From: Gigaspora rosea
Lineage: Eukaryota > Glomeromycota > Glomeromycetes > Diversisporales > Gigasporaceae
DNA: 64,000 nucleotides
Assembly: GCA_003550325.1 (NCBI GenBank)
Contig: QKWP01001157.1
Span: 86,823-150,822, forward strand
Direction: 5' to 3'
Shown: positions 24,561 to 36,122 of the stretch, in pieces
Numbering within the stretch: the first letter of the stretch is position 1
How the letters are laid out: each line of letters starts with the position of its first letter
Program-made: the position numbers and the translations under genes
Notes under the pieces: generated by a model
The model's input: only the letters and a program-made list of their open reading frames with translations
What the model was told of the DNA's origin: nothing
The model's database searches: none

Positions 24561-26449
24561 TCATAATTCATATATTGATAATATAATTATCCAATGATTA
24601 AATGTCGCAATAATGTCGGATGAGTTAATTATTGCTTTGAAATTATAATTTTTTTACCAAGTTACAGATCTTTTTTTTTATCAGTTGACAAAAATCAACA
24701 GATTGAAAAGATGGCTAAGCAGAGATATGCCAGAAACAGGCCCAGAAACACAGCCATTAGTCCTAATCGGGAACGCAGATAAGCCAATCTCAGGTAAGCA
24801 CAAAATTTTAATTAGTTGCCTATTTAGGCACTGTTCAATTGTTAGACAATTTGCTTTTTTTAAAAATTTTTCCATAACTACATTGGTACAACAATCAATG
24901 TTTTTTTATGGATATCACGCACAAGCAACTATTGAGTCATCATGATCAACTAACATAGTACGAAAAATCCTGTATGCAGCTTATTATTAGCAAGCCTACT
25001 TACCATAACAAAAAGAAATAGTTTCAGGATCATGCGAGTTTGCCGGATAAAATACATTAAAAGACATATATTACAAAATCGTTATTTATGTTCTGCGACT
25101 GCGTCACGCAGCTAACCTATTGTAAAAAATTTAAATATAAACTTTAATTACTATTCTAATAATACATAGCATGTGGTTCACTAATGCATGTGATTAAGTT
25201 TTCTATATTTTGCTTTGCAAAAGTTGTGACCTCTGCAAATCACAATGTCGTGCGATAATCAATTTTATTGATCTTTTGAGATTTTAAGAATTAAACCAAT
25301 TTCAAAAGAATATAAATGTATTCGATTGAAAATATAAAGTAACAGACAATCTGGAATCTCAATGATTCTCAGCTATTATCATTAAAAAAATCATCGGGTC
25401 ACATCTTTTTGCAAAGTGTTATAATCTAATATACACAAAAAAATCGATTTTTAAACAATCACACATTGACTATTAATTCACAAATATTAAATTATAATCA
25501 TCTGTTACATCATTAGTCACGCACAATTAATAGCATTCAATTATGACATTATAGTTACGTCATTGGTCAACACAATTACAGCGATAATCATAATCCTTAT
25601 ATCTGTATATTAGCATTTTCTCATATAATAAAAAAAAATAGAATATCAACGTTTACCAATTACCAATTTGAGGGATAGCTAGGGGTAGGGGGCACTATTC
25701 TAATGCATTTATAGTTAGTAGGTTATAAAATCATCAGTTATCCGAAAACTATTTTGCCATTGTCTTTGATGATCAGTGATTATCATTTAATCAACCCAAT
25801 AAAAAATCCTACGAAAAAAAATAAAAAATGTCAAATATCAAGTAAATAGACAAATTAATTTACAACGAGTTACCAATTTTTGCGTCTAAAATTCTTGCTT
25901 TTAATATCATTAGTTATTGCAGCTATGATATTTCTTATGTTTGTAGTTCTTATCGTTATATTTAAACCACAAACTATAATTATGTATTTACACATTTGTC
26001 AATCTATGCCATATAAGAATACTGATATAAGGCGTGATGAATTCGCATGTGAAGAATAATGGCATGATGAAATCATGCATGAAAAATAACCAAAATTTGA
26101 CAAATAAGTCATGCGGACCAATCAAACTTAAGATTTTGCGGACAAATACTACTCCAACCAGCATAAAACCATGCACTCATTGCATTCGTTCCTGGTAAAA
26201 TCTTATTAAAGATAATAACAAAAATATATTAATGCACTTATAACAAGTTTAATAAAAAATCTTATTAAAGATAATAACAAAAATATAGTCAAAGACAAAT
26301 CAAAAATTGATGAAGTGACAAATAATTCTAAAACAGTGAAAGATTTATTAGAACATGCAACAGAATTATTTTTGAAATTATAAAATTTCAATTAAATATT
26401 TAGTATTAATAAATAATTTATTACTTTACTAAATTATTACATTAGTACT
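24561..26449. other. Intergenic region with short repeats
   Basis: No gene was called. A plus-strand stretch at 24,690-24,800 is less AT-rich and could be an exon ending in a GTAAGC donor, but no domain was recognised. At 26,196-26,283 two 31-base direct repeats starting AAAATCTTATTAAAGATAAT flank a segment also found at 21,738-21,767. Confidence 0.35.
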
Positions 26450-26578
26450 ACTATATAAAATATACATAGATAGATCAGGTATTAGTTTGCTTATTTTTTG
26501 GTTTTTTATACAGATCTTTTCTATTTATAGTAAGTTTGGCTTATTTTTGAGGTTTTTTGCAGATCTTTCTATTTTTTG
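26450..26578. mobile_element. Partial copy of the 10-bp-target-duplication MITE family
   Basis: AAATATACATAGATAGATCA followed by TTAGTTTGCTTATTTTTT matches the interior and one end of the elements at 14,229 and 32,599. The other terminus is not recognisable. Confidence 0.5.
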
Positions 26579-26711
26579 TATAGTCTAATACAAAAAGATT
26601 TGTACCCCAAATAGCTCTGATTCAACTATTTTTTGTACAAATTAATTTTTGATTTTTTTAATTTAATATACTTATTAGATTACCGGATTAATAAAAATAA
26701 AATTATTTTGA

Positions 26712-27348
26712 GGAACAGAAATTTGTTGCACCTGTGACATGTCACACCATCTGATTCCAACTAATTAAATCGCGTGAGTTTGTAAACAAAAAATTTTAAG
26801 TTTTAAAAATTAAAAATTTTACTAGTAAAATGTAAAAAATAAATAAGTGATATCAAAGCATAAATGTAAAATTTTATTCTGAACAACTTTTTCTAAGTCA
26901 TAAAGATAGATTGTCTTAGTAAAAAAATAATGTTTATAAGAAAAATCAAAAATTTCAACTGTTAGCACATAAAAAACTTTTTTTTACAAATATAATCCAT
27001 ATTTATACTTAAGTATTACATGTAAAATTTTATGCTAAACAACTTTTTCTAAGTTTAAACAGTAGATTGTTTTAGTAAAAAAAAGGTTTATATGTGCTAA
27101 CGTTGGAAATTTTTAATTTTTCTTATAAAACATTTTTTTTACTAAGACAATCTATCTTTATGACTTAGGAAAAGTTGTTCAGAATAAAATTTTACATTAT
27201 ATGACGTGCTATTTTATATATATTTTACACTCTATTAAGTAAAATTTTAAATTTTTAAAAAATAAATTTTTTTAGCTATAAAATCGTGCGATTTGATTGG
27301 TCGAAGCAGGGGTGCGACATGTCGTGGGTGCGACAAATTTATTTTTCC
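26712..27348. mobile_element. 637-bp fold-back element with 9-bp target duplication
   Basis: Exact 9-base repeats TTATTTTGA flank it (26703-26711 and 27349-27357). The ends GGAACAGAAATTTGTTGCAC and the complement of GGAAAAATAAATTTGTCGCA begin long imperfect arms that run through CGACATGTC-like motifs nearly to the centre, so the whole element can fold. The 9-bp target duplication fits a MULE-type MITE. It lies about 850 bp upstream of a MULE transposase relic, but their ends cannot be linked. Confidence 0.82.
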
Positions 27349-27357
27349 TTATTTTGA

Positions 27358-28193
27358 TTATTTATTGATAAAATAAAAAATTTATTAATAGTAACTTTTT
27401 TTAACAATATTTACTATATAAGAGATTTTATAAAAATCATCCTAACGGATTTATTAAAACACCAACCTATAGTATATTTTATAGAATATAATTGTCATTA
27501 TACATACAATTTCATATATCAGAGTTTATTTAACATATGCAGGTGCTATTTATGATGCAATTATTCCGTAAATAAATAACAAACAATCAATTTTCTTCTT
27601 GTTGCCTGTATGCAGTTCTTAATAAAAGTAGTTTGGTGTTTGTCTTGTGATATAGAACTGTTGTAAATGCGAAACAAAAGAAGAGTTAGATTCATCGCGA
27701 GGATACTTCAAAAAGCAAATATAAAAAGCCATACTTCGATCTAATATACAGTTTACTTATTAACTCTACGTTGGTTAGTATGTTTCTTTCGTCTATTTTT
27801 GCTTATTTCAGGTTGTTTTGCATCACACACTAATATCTGCAACATTTACCTGTTATCTTATACACATGTTCTATCTTCGATCAAAATATTTCAATAATTA
27901 TTCTACTTCGGCTTCGATATTCGTCTTATTTCTTGTAGCTTGTCCATTTTAATGAATAAGCAGTTCAACATTTTATCATATGAAATAATCAACAAGAAGA
28001 GAGTTTAAAGTCTTACCTTTGAGCTGATATAGTTAACTCATATATTGCTTTTTTTTTTTTGCATTATAGCAATGGTAAATGCATTTTGTTAATTTTACTT
28101 AGCTGATCTTTTTTATATTTGCGTCTGAATTAATTCTTGTAGCAGTTACCTATTGTCTCACCTTGTTTTATTTTAACAGATTATTTTGCGAAA
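27358..28193. other. Region upstream of the MULE relic
   Basis: No gene was recognised. It may include the 5' part of the MULE element; no terminal repeat was found. Confidence 0.35.
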
Positions 28194-31080
28194 ATGGATA
28201 TGTTTATTATCATTGACTAAAGTTTTAATAATTATATCGATTATAAAGAATCTCATGATAATCAAGAAAATAGGTTTTCTTATGCTGAAACTTATGGAGA
28301 AGAATGCTTTCATATTGTTCAGGGCGATATTAATTTTCAGGCCGAAAGTAATGATCAAGCTTATAATAATTTTCAAGAAGACAATTTGTTTTACACTGGA
28401 AGTCGTAATGATAATTATGAAAATATTCAAAAAGATGGTATTCCGGAAGATAGTTCATCTTGTACTGAAAGTCATGAAGAGGTTCGAGAATCACATGCCG
28501 AAATAGCAAAACGAAGGTCACCCAAAACACTCTCAATACCTGATGCTGCTTTTGTACAAGCATCACGATTATGTGTTGAAATGATATTTAAGCATTGGGA
28601 CCATGTGTATTTGGTATTAATGGCATATGAACAGTGGACTGGGTTTGTGTAGTGAATTCAAGACAAAAAATTGGATAAAAATGGCGACGTGTATAAGTAT
28701 GTTTTAAATGCCGACATGCTAGAAATTTTCAATCGAAAAAAACAGCTATTGATCCCTCGCAACAGCGTAACAGAGAATCAATTTAGGTAGGCTGCACTTG
28801 CTTTATTAATATGTATTGGCCACTTAATGCATCAAGTCCAACTATAACTAAAATGGACCTTAAACATCAAGGTCATATACCCAGCCCTGACAATATTCAC
28901 ATTGCTAATGTTTATAGACAGCTTCCTCAGAATGTAATGGACAAGATCAAATTCTATGTAAATACAATTTATGACATTAATTAGTATACATTATGGCAGC
29001 TTCTTAATGGCGAATTCAAGGAGCAATTGTTTTTGGACAAAGATTTGGCAAATGCTATTCAACAATTTTGAAGATTCGATATAACAGACCCAGAGCAAGA
29101 CCCTGAATTGATGCTTCGAACCTTCTAAAGAAACTATTAAAAATGAAAGAGAACGATTCTACATAGTTTATATTATACTATTGTATTAAAAATTGTCTTT
29201 TTTATTTATTTTGGATGACCTCTCACCAACAAAACCTATACTTAAAGTATCACAAAGTTATCTGATGGATAATACTGTACGAACCAATAAATAACAGATG
29301 ACATTATGTTTATTTGGGTGTTGATTAGCATCGTCATTCAAGATTAGTAGGTCAAACACTAATGTCTGACAAAACAACTTTGTCATACATATGGGTTCTT
29401 AAAAATCTTCTTGCAGCTACAAATAATTTACCACCTACAACAATATATTCCGATTATGATTGGACTAGGGCCGGCAATTGAAATTACACTTCCAACTACT
29501 CGACATTTACACTGCATTTCCTATATAGTTCAAAACATAAAAAAACATTTAATGCGTTCACTTGGTTCCGAATTTACAGCATTTCAAAATGATTTCTTTA
29601 TATGCCATAATACCTTGTTTGAAGAGATTTTTGAATCACGATTCAATTCATTATATATTAAATTTCCAGAAGCTTCATCTTATTTGAGGAATAATTTATA
29701 CTCGATTAAAGAAAAATGAGCCAAGTGCTATACCTTTCAGATAATTAAAATAAAACTTATAGTCATATTAAGGATTAGGTTTCAATTGACTTATATAATA
29801 CTCTTTTTTAGAAATTTAATGCCGGAATGTCTTCTACTCAACTAGTAGATTCTATTAATAGCATTATACATAAATATTTTAATTCACATTCAACACTAAT
29901 GAATTGTTTTAATGGGATACAAAATATGTTATCTTCCGAACTTCAAAAAGCTGAGTATTGTGACTATTTGGAAAATTTACCATTTACTATTAGATTATTG
30001 TCAGCAGTTCGTGTCTTTCCAGATATAGTTGATCTACTTAAATCAGTTTTAACTGATGAAATTTTCTGAATTCAAAAGGCTCAAATCAATATCTGTTTTG
30101 AATATTATTCAAAGTTGATCCCTTCAAATAGATATGATAATTGTAATGAAGTAAGGTTAAATTTGTTGTTTAATATAAGTAGTTGTTTGATATTAATATT
30201 TAAACTTTTAAAAGGTCAATGATTTTGATACATCTAATTGTCTCAAAGATCACACTGACAAATACCAAATTGCACTCAAGTCTCTCATTAACCGTGTTGG
30301 TATCAGTAATATTTTGGAAATTTGGGAGATCAAGCATATGCCAGCAAATACAACATTGCTTAACTATGTAGCATTGCTTCAAGACAACTCACACATTTGT
30401 ACATGCCTACTTTTAATTAGTAAAGGATTAGTTTGTTGCCACTTTTTCCAAATAATGTTACAAACAAAAACTGCGAAATCTAGTTGGTTTTAATAAAGAG
30501 TCGATGGTACAAAAAGGATTTTGAGATGCACGATCTTAATACAACATATGATTCTTCTGGATTATCTGCTAATACTATTAATACAAGGACTGAAAGTTTG
30601 GCTTTAACTTCTATATGTGATACTTGGAATTCATAACAAGATACTTTCATTCAAGATATTGAAATTAAAGAATCTATTATGTCAAGGCAAATTTATGGTG
30701 AATGTGCAGCTTTAAGACGTAAATTAGCATCATTGGCAGCAGAATTTTGCTTAACGCATGTTGTAGCTACTTTACAAGGCTTGATTCAACAAGTAGAGCA
30801 AGCAAACTCTAATTCTACAAGTAGTCAAAGTCAGCATATAATTGATAATCTACTACAAATGAAACCAAGAGAAAGACCAGCTAACTGATTAAAAGCAGCT
30901 ATAGAAGAAGGTGCTCTAAAGAATTCAAAAGATAAATCGACAAGTGCTAATGTTCACTCTAGAGATGTGTACACATGTCACAATTGTTTTCAAGGAGGGC
31001 ATAATACAAGAAGTTTCAGTGCACCTTGTAATGTTTGTAAAGCAACCGACTATACTTATTTATACTGTCAAAATGCATAG
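28194..31080 (+). pseudogene. MULE transposase (FAR1-like), decayed
   Basis: The reading frame breaks many times but the order is that of a Mutator-like transposase. An acidic N-terminus leads to a FAR1 DNA-binding region near 28,570-28,790 (DKNGDVYKYV). A MULE core follows: a GVD-H-HSRLVG-like block near 29,310 and SDYD near 29,450. Next come FPEASSYLRNNLYSIKEK near 29,660 and a segment starting SSTQLVDSINSIIHKY. A SWIM-type zinc finger (CTC then CCH) lies near 30,395-30,445, and a C-terminal zinc knuckle (CHNC, GGH, CNVC) precedes the stop at 31,078-31,080. The first ATG meets a stop after eight codons. It once cut and moved a DNA element; no terminal repeats were identified. Confidence 0.85.
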
Positions 31081-31292
31081 CTTGTTTTATGATTTCTAGC
31101 TATAATAAATCTCTTTAAATCAGTGATCATTTTTTCATACAAAATGTAATAATGTGTATGTACATTTATGCGGCTTTAATACTTAATTAAATAAACTGTT
31201 ATCGTTATCTAGTACTATCACTATAGAATTTGTTCTCTAGTATCGATATAAAAATTTCGTCCCTACATGATTGTTACTAAATTTTTATATTA

Positions 31293-31440
31293 GGTTAGGG
31301 TTAGGGTGTCAAGTTCATTTATTTTAGATTAGGGTTAGGGTATCAAGTTCGTTTATTTTTAGGTTAGGGTTAGAGTATTAAGTTCGTTTATATTAGGTTA
31401 GAGTTAGAGTGAATGCTCAGTTAGGGTTCAGGTTTAGGTT
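31293..31440 (+). repeat. Interstitial telomere-like minisatellite
   Basis: Three to four units of about 36-40 bp carry TTAGGTTAGGGTTAGGGT followed by a GTTCGTTTATTTT-like spacer. The TTAGGG core matches the common fungal telomere repeat. Further TTAGGG-like fragments occur near 31,600, 3,281 and 38,935. Confidence 0.7.
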
Positions 31441-32394
31441 GTTATATAGTAAAATAGCCGTTGAAATAGTCTTTAATCACGTAGAGAAACTTTTATAGCG
31501 ATGCTGTGAATATAAATCAGGTGGGTGAAATTTTTATACTGGACTATCTATGGACAGTTCTTGGAGACAGATAAAATCACGTGAATAGTTTAGTTAGGGA
31601 AGTTAGGGTTGGGGTATTAGTAGGTGTTTTAGTAATTTCTCGTAAATTGCACTGTCCTTACTGTCTGTAAGAACTTCTATAGATCATCTGCGATACTGGG
31701 GTATATGGTGAATATATAATGACATTACGTGGGTATATAGTACAATAATTATTTAGTTACGTAATATAATTTATATAATAAACAAACTTGGAAGTGTTTA
31801 TATTACACAATATATATATAGGTAAGGATGATTTTTAATAAAATTATCCAGGCTGGTCATTAGAAAAGCTCTTTATATATACGCATATATAGTAAAAAAA
31901 TCAAATTACCTCACTTTAAAGCTTTATTTCTTCACAACTAGTGACTCAATTTTGCTCAAATTTTAACTATAACTTTATCACATGCATAGTACAAGCTCAT
32001 AAAACTGCATATTGGTTGCAAAAATATTTAAAATATCTTTTTTTTTAAAAAACATTTTTCCTTTTTTTTGAATACAGCAAATTGTACATGCAAATTTATT
32101 AAAATAAAACAATGTTAAAACAATAAAAATAATATAATAAGTTAGATTAAAACCTATTTTATTTTATATTAAAAAATTTTTAATAATTAATAAAAATTAT
32201 AAAAACTTTTACTAAGAGTTAAAATTATGAAACTTTTTGAGATAAAAATCTTTATGCACTGGACCATAATTTTATAATAAACCTAACCTATCTATATCTG
32301 ATATATATTTGAAGTCCTATTATATTATTATAATACTAAATTAGAGATTGGAACCAGTTTAAATATTTTAGTTTATTCTATTAAACAAGTCTTC
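31441..32394. other. AT-rich region upstream of the TLDc relic
   Basis: No gene was recognised. A BTB domain would be expected here if the downstream pseudogene were full length, but it is not discernible. Confidence 0.35.
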
Positions 32395-33575
32395 AAAACA
32401 ATTAACTTCAAAAATTACAACAATGATGCAATAATATTGTGGTAAAATATCTAGATAAGCTTTTTGAGTTAGAAGATTTTATCTCACTTCCTGAAAATGC
32501 ATTAATTTCACAAATCAAATGAGATTATTTACAAATGAAGAAAGGAAATTTGGGATTATGTCATCAAATAGTGAATTGCTCAAAACCTTGGTTTATCAGA
32601 ACTCCAAAATATATATAAATAGGTTAGGTTAAATATAAGTTACTAAATATAGAAAGATCTGCAAAAAAACTTCAAAAATAAGCAAAAATTACTATAAATA
32701 GAAAGATCTGTATAAAAAATGTAAAAAATAAGCAAACTAATATCTAATCTATCTATGTATATTTCAGGGTCCTGGTTTATCATCCGAATCTACAAGCTGG
32801 ACTAATAAAAATTTCTAGCTTTAATCTACTTTAAAAAGCTATTCACTTCTTTCAAATATCTAATGATGATATTGTTAATATTGTATATTTATATTATCAA
32901 ATTCTTGAAAAAATCTTTGGAATGATATATTTAAAGGTTCATTATACCAAATTAGCAAATAATATCAAAAATACTTTTATTTCAAATGATTTTAACATCT
33001 AAGTTACTATCACAAGCAACTGAGCCATTTTTAACTATTATTAACAAAATGCATGCATTCAAAATTGCATCATAGGTTAATAAGAAAGCTGAAGCATATT
33101 TTGTAACAAATAATCTATATAATTTTAAATTACTTCTTTGTGGATCCAGAGATGGTTTTACCAGAGAATTATTTTAGAATTTATGTGATTAGCAAGCCAA
33201 CACTGTTTTAATTATAAAGGTTAATAGTACTGATGAAATTTTTGGTAGGTATAATTCTACATATTGGAATAAATCAAAGAGTTGGATATTTTGTAATGAT
33301 AGCTTTATTTTTTTCAATGAAAAATAGTACTATTCAATCCTTTATTTTAAGTCATGTGAAAGAGCCAAAATATGCAATTCATTGCTATTTTGATTATGGT
33401 CCATAATTTGGTATTGGTAGTAGTCTTTACATAAGAAATAATTTTAATCAAATTAAAAGTTATAGCTATTAACATGTTGAGTATATTTCATATGAAGAGC
33501 AATCAGATATACAAATAGGATGTGTTACTTTTCCATATCAGAATATAAAATATTTCAAATACAAAAAAAAGGCTA
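32395..33575 (+). pseudogene. BTB-BACK-TLDc family protein, decayed and split by a MITE
   Basis: A BACK-domain segment is readable near 32,440-32,590 (LFELEDFISLPENALISQIK). After the MITE it resumes with SSESTSWTNKNF and QILEKNLWNDIFK. A TLDc domain follows near 33,110-33,575, with LLCGSRDGFTRE, then IIKVNSTDEIFGRYN, then WCNDSFIF-like residues. Stops and frameshifts are scattered throughout. The BTB domain is absent or unreadable. The family is very large in Rhizophagus, possibly acting as Cullin-3 adaptors; that role is known for related proteins and not shown here. Confidence 0.8.
32599..32772. mobile_element. 174-bp MITE inside the BACK region
   Basis: It is flanked by exact 10-base repeats TGGTTTATCA (32589-32598 and 32773-32782). 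The ends match the 14,229-14,394 element, GGACCCTGAAATATACATAG at the right end when inverted. Removing it with one repeat restores continuous similarity to a BACK domain. Confidence 0.85.
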
Positions 33576-35023
33576 AAACAAATAGTTTTCTTATAATTGC
33601 CTTTTTTTTCTGTTTTTAATATTTTAAAATTTTTAAATGTAAATTTAGAAATATATCAAATAAACTTGCTCATGATTAATATTATTTAAAAGTTCTAAGC
33701 TATTAATACAAGAAAATAGAAAGATTAAAAAATAAAAATAATATAAGCAAATAAAAAAATTCTTGCTTAAGATACTGTTTATCAAAGTCCACTTAAATTG
33801 AATTATATTAATTATATCTAAAATTTAATTCTCTTTCTTAAAGGAATTCTATTAATTATTCAGTTTTTATTATACTACAATTACTGTAGTATACAAGCTG
33901 GGTAGAGCAGTTTTGTATCTTTACTTATTTTTACTCTAATCAGATAATTCTAAAATAAACTTAAATTAATTTGTTTATTGCAGAATTAATAAAATTAAGG
34001 GTGGACAAATCACATAATAGTAGATAGTAAAACTAAATTTTATTATTTTTTTATATACAGACAAATGATATCACCTTTAAATAAAATCAACTCATTTAAA
34101 AAATCTTTTATACCAGACATCAAAACAAGTCTAATTATTGGAAAAATATATCATCTATTGCTTTTTGCTATTTCACTAAATAAGATTTGTACAATTAATT
34201 TGAGACCTTACATAAATGATCCTTTTATTACTACATAATTTTTTATTTTTAAAGAACTGTTTAACTATATAAAAAATTGTTTCATGGTTTCATGCTAAAT
34301 TATCTTGGTTATAAATCAAAATTATTTTATAGCAGTTCTTATAATTCAGATACAATTGATAAAAGTTGAAAATTGAATCTGATAAACTTTTGATCTTGAG
34401 AATATAAGCTTTTGATTTTGATATATAAAAAGAAGCAAACTTCAATTTTAGTAGTTATTCCCTCTTGCTGTAAATACTTAATTAGTAAATCATTTTTAAA
34501 GAGAAAAAAATGATAAACCTTATAATAGACAAAATTGAAAATCATATGTTTTTTCTATAGTGTAAAAATAGAACTTGCTTACATATAAAAGTTTTTTTAT
34601 TAAGTCAATCTTTCATGTTGCTTAATTGAAAGTTGTAGTGCATTTTTGTGATTCTAATGGTAATAAAATCATAAAAATCGGGTTGATAGATCTTAAGATA
34701 TAAGTATTTTTTATTTATTTACTATAGAGTTTTCTTAAGAACAAGATAACACATCATATTAATGCAGTAAGTTATATGGCCAAGTAAAGTAGAGAACAGC
34801 TTGAGGAAAAAAAGTAAGAGATATTAGAAAAGGTAAATAAAAAAAGTAAAGATGATAATAGAAGTAAAAAAAAAGAGTAGAATAGGAGTAAGTATTTATA
34901 ATGATTGCAATAGTAGTACAATCACAAGAATGTATAAAAAAAATATGAGAGGGATGAAAAATTAATGTTCACTGAGAAAAGCTTGGATGCCTTAACTAAA
35001 TCTAATTAATATTCTAACATCCA
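33576..35023. other. AT-rich region, no gene seen
   Basis: No domain was recognised on either strand. A minus-strand frame at 34,339-34,545 is low complexity and unsupported. Confidence 0.4.
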
Positions 35024-35282
35024 TAATATGGGCGGTCAAAAGTAGAAACCAAGGAAATTGTTTCTAAGTAAATTTTTTCTATAATTTAAATTAAAATATC
35101 TCAACAACTATTAAACCAAACTTGATAAATTTTTTTTATTTTAATTTTATATAGTTATAGAATTAAAATAAAAAAAAATTATTAGATTTGGTTTAATAGT
35201 TGTCAAGATATTTTAATTTAAAGTTTTAAAAAAACTTACTAAAAACAATTTACTTGGTTTCTACTTTTGACTGCCCATATTA
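35024..35282. mobile_element. 259-bp fold-back MITE
   Basis: The inverted ends TAATATGGGCGGTCAAAAGT and TAATATGGGCAGTCAAAAGT continue through AGAAACCAAG. The arms extend through AT-rich sequence to the centre near 35,155. Non-coding. Confidence 0.8.
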
Positions 35283-35544
35283 TCAACTTAATCATTAAAC
35301 TATAACAGAATAAGACCAAATGCTCAAAAAAATGGAAGACATAGATCGAAGGATGGTAGATTTGGTCTGTATCTTTTAGAGATTTGGGTCTTGTATAGTA
35401 CTATTGGGTTTAGGTATTTATTCTTTTATGTACTAGTATAACAATTTAGTTGAATAAGATGATATTTGAACTAATACTTCTTCTTTAGCTAAAGATCAAA
35501 TTCAATGTTCATGTTGGTGTATTCAGTTAACAATGTTTGACAAA

Positions 35545-36122
35545 ACTATATATGATATTATATGAAAATTATTTATTAGAGATTTTTTTGAATTTAATAA
35601 TCAGAATAGTGATCAAGATAGTGGTTAGGAGCTATTTATTACTTTTTATATATAATATAATAGTAAGAAATAACTTGTATGTTTTTAGATATCTAGAGCA
35701 AATAGCTTTACTTTTTTTAATTATTTTAATATAAATCGATTCTTAAACACCTTTATAACAAAGCTAAGTTAAAAATATTTATTCTAGTATTAAATTTTTT
35801 GCCACAATAAAATACCTCTCTTAGAATTTGTAGTTACAACATGAAACAGAATTTTTGTAAAGAGTTGGTATAAAATTTAAATATTAATATTAAAAAAAGT
35901 TTCAATGTAACTTTGTTAAAAAGGTGTTTAAGAATTGATTTATACTAAAATAATTAAAAAAATAAAGCTATTTGTTCTGAACATCTAAAACACACAAGTC
36001 ACACTTTACTATTAAATTATATATAAAATGTGATAAATAATCCCAGTCAATATCAATCACTATCCTGAACATTAAATTCAAAAAAACCTTAATAATTAAT
36101 TTTAATTAGTACCACATATAGT
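35545..36122. repeat. Large imperfect inverted repeat (arms about 215 bp)
   Basis: The left arm (about 35,545-35,760) pairs with the right arm (about 35,915-36,122). Matching pairs include TTTTTTTGAATTTAAT, the AACAAATAGC motif (AGCAAATAGC in the left arm) and CTTAAACACCTTT. A loop of about 150 bp separates them. The right arm reaches the last codons of the kinase-Sel1 pseudogene, whose stop lies at 36,106-36,108. The small plus-strand frame 35,537-35,734 is a by-product. Confidence 0.75.

Noticed and set aside
24685..24945. Plus-strand 86-codon frame with a less AT-rich start and a possible GTAAGC donor at 24,795
   Set aside because: It could be a lone exon, but no family or neighbouring exon was recognised, so it is mentioned only as part of the region.
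21770..25130. Possible LTR-type element bounded by the CGTGATGCAGTCGCG-like patches
   Set aside because: The patches are short and in opposite orientation, and no reverse transcriptase or integrase was found between them.
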